The notes beneath the pieces are model-generated. The model was not told the origin of the DNA. It did not search any database and was given only the letters and a program-made list of their open reading frames with translations. This document shows, in pieces, positions 6,418 through 6,603 of a DNA stretch of 6,603 nt; the stretch's first letter is position 1, and every line of letters begins with the position of its first letter. Position numbers and translations under genes: made by a program. Origin of the DNA: Ignavibacteriales bacterium (GTDB lineage Bacteria > Bacteroidota > Ignavibacteria > T3Sed10-11); contig PWJF01000537.1 in NCBI GenBank assembly GCA_003560935.1, positions 1 through 6,603 on the forward strand, written 5' to 3'.

Positions 6418-6603
6418 TACCACACCCTGAATGATTTATATCCGGTTTCCGGGATACGGACAATGTTCTCATGCCAGTCGGTAAGCTCTACATACCAGTA
6501 AACCCGTGAAAATCGCCTGTAGGGAGGGAAGCGTGCAGTGAATCGTTTTCCATCCCCGAATAATGGCGATGGATCCCATGTATTGTGCTTCAGAAAATAC
6601 ATC
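6417..6603 (-). CDS. Unrecognised protein, C-terminal part (5' end outside window)
   Basis: The minus-strand frame is open to the right edge and ends in TAA at 6417-6419, sharing one base with the glycosyltransferase ATG. About 61 residues are visible. They are rich in aromatic and basic residues (KHNTWDPSPLFGDG, then RFPPYRRFSRVYWYVELTDW, ending YKSFRVW), suggesting a folded, possibly beta-rich domain with no membrane segment. The ATG at the window edge is probably internal. I recognise no family. Tight coupling to the glycosyltransferase suggests a role in the same cell-surface or glycan pathway, by context only. Confidence 0.6.
   Translation of the reverse strand, partial: MYFLKHNTWDPSPLFGDGKRFTARFPPYRRFSRVYWYVELTDWHENIVRIPETGYKSFRVW

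Noticed and set aside
6418..6423. GTG at 6423 as the glycosyltransferase start
   Set aside because: The ATG at 6417 overlaps the upstream stop as TAATG and lies next to the conserved first strand; the GTG adds only two residues.
1..6603. CRISPR array, tRNA, insertion sequence or defence system
   Set aside because: No regularly spaced repeats, cloverleaf, transposase or defence-type domain was seen on either strand.

Overview
The window looks like chromosomal DNA from a member of the Bacteroidota or a nearby lineage of the FCB group, though no marker gene fixes the taxon. Three observations point this way. None of the gene starts has a convincing Shine-Dalgarno sequence at normal spacing. A TTG-N20-TATATTTG element, matching the Bacteroidota -33/-7 promoter, lies upstream of cdd. 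Base composition is moderate. There is no rRNA, tRNA, CRISPR array, insertion sequence or phage gene.

Left part (1-1775, plus strand): the C-terminal part of an ABC-2 type transporter permease, a membrane-anchored SCO1/SenC copper chaperone, and a small DUF420 (CtaM-like) membrane protein. SCO and DUF420 proteins both serve assembly of haem-copper cytochrome oxidases, so this is probably the tail of an oxidase-assembly operon whose upstream part lies outside the window.

Middle part (1785-5137, minus strand): a compact nucleoside-salvage cluster in transcription order cdd (cytidine deaminase), tdk (thymidine kinase), nupC (concentrative nucleoside transporter) and punA (purine nucleoside phosphorylase). 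It covers uptake, deamination of cytidine, phosphorylation of thymidine and deoxyuridine, and phosphorolysis of purine nucleosides. It converges tail-to-tail on the oxidase-assembly genes with only 9 bp between stop codons. Its noncoding structure includes a 35-bp repeat present as two opposite-facing copies bracketing tdk-cdd, and an 11-bp inverted repeat with an alternative 6-bp pairing between nupC and punA.

The roughly 400-bp gap at 5138-5538 holds the predicted cdd promoter, one repeat copy, and a plus-strand reading frame interrupted by one stop that may be a decayed small gene. Right part (5539-6603, minus strand): a family 2 glycosyltransferase, coupled by a TAATG overlap to the C-terminal end of an unrecognised upstream gene. 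I see no complete novel system. The most noteworthy features are the paired repeats and the alternative RNA pairing in the nucleoside cluster.
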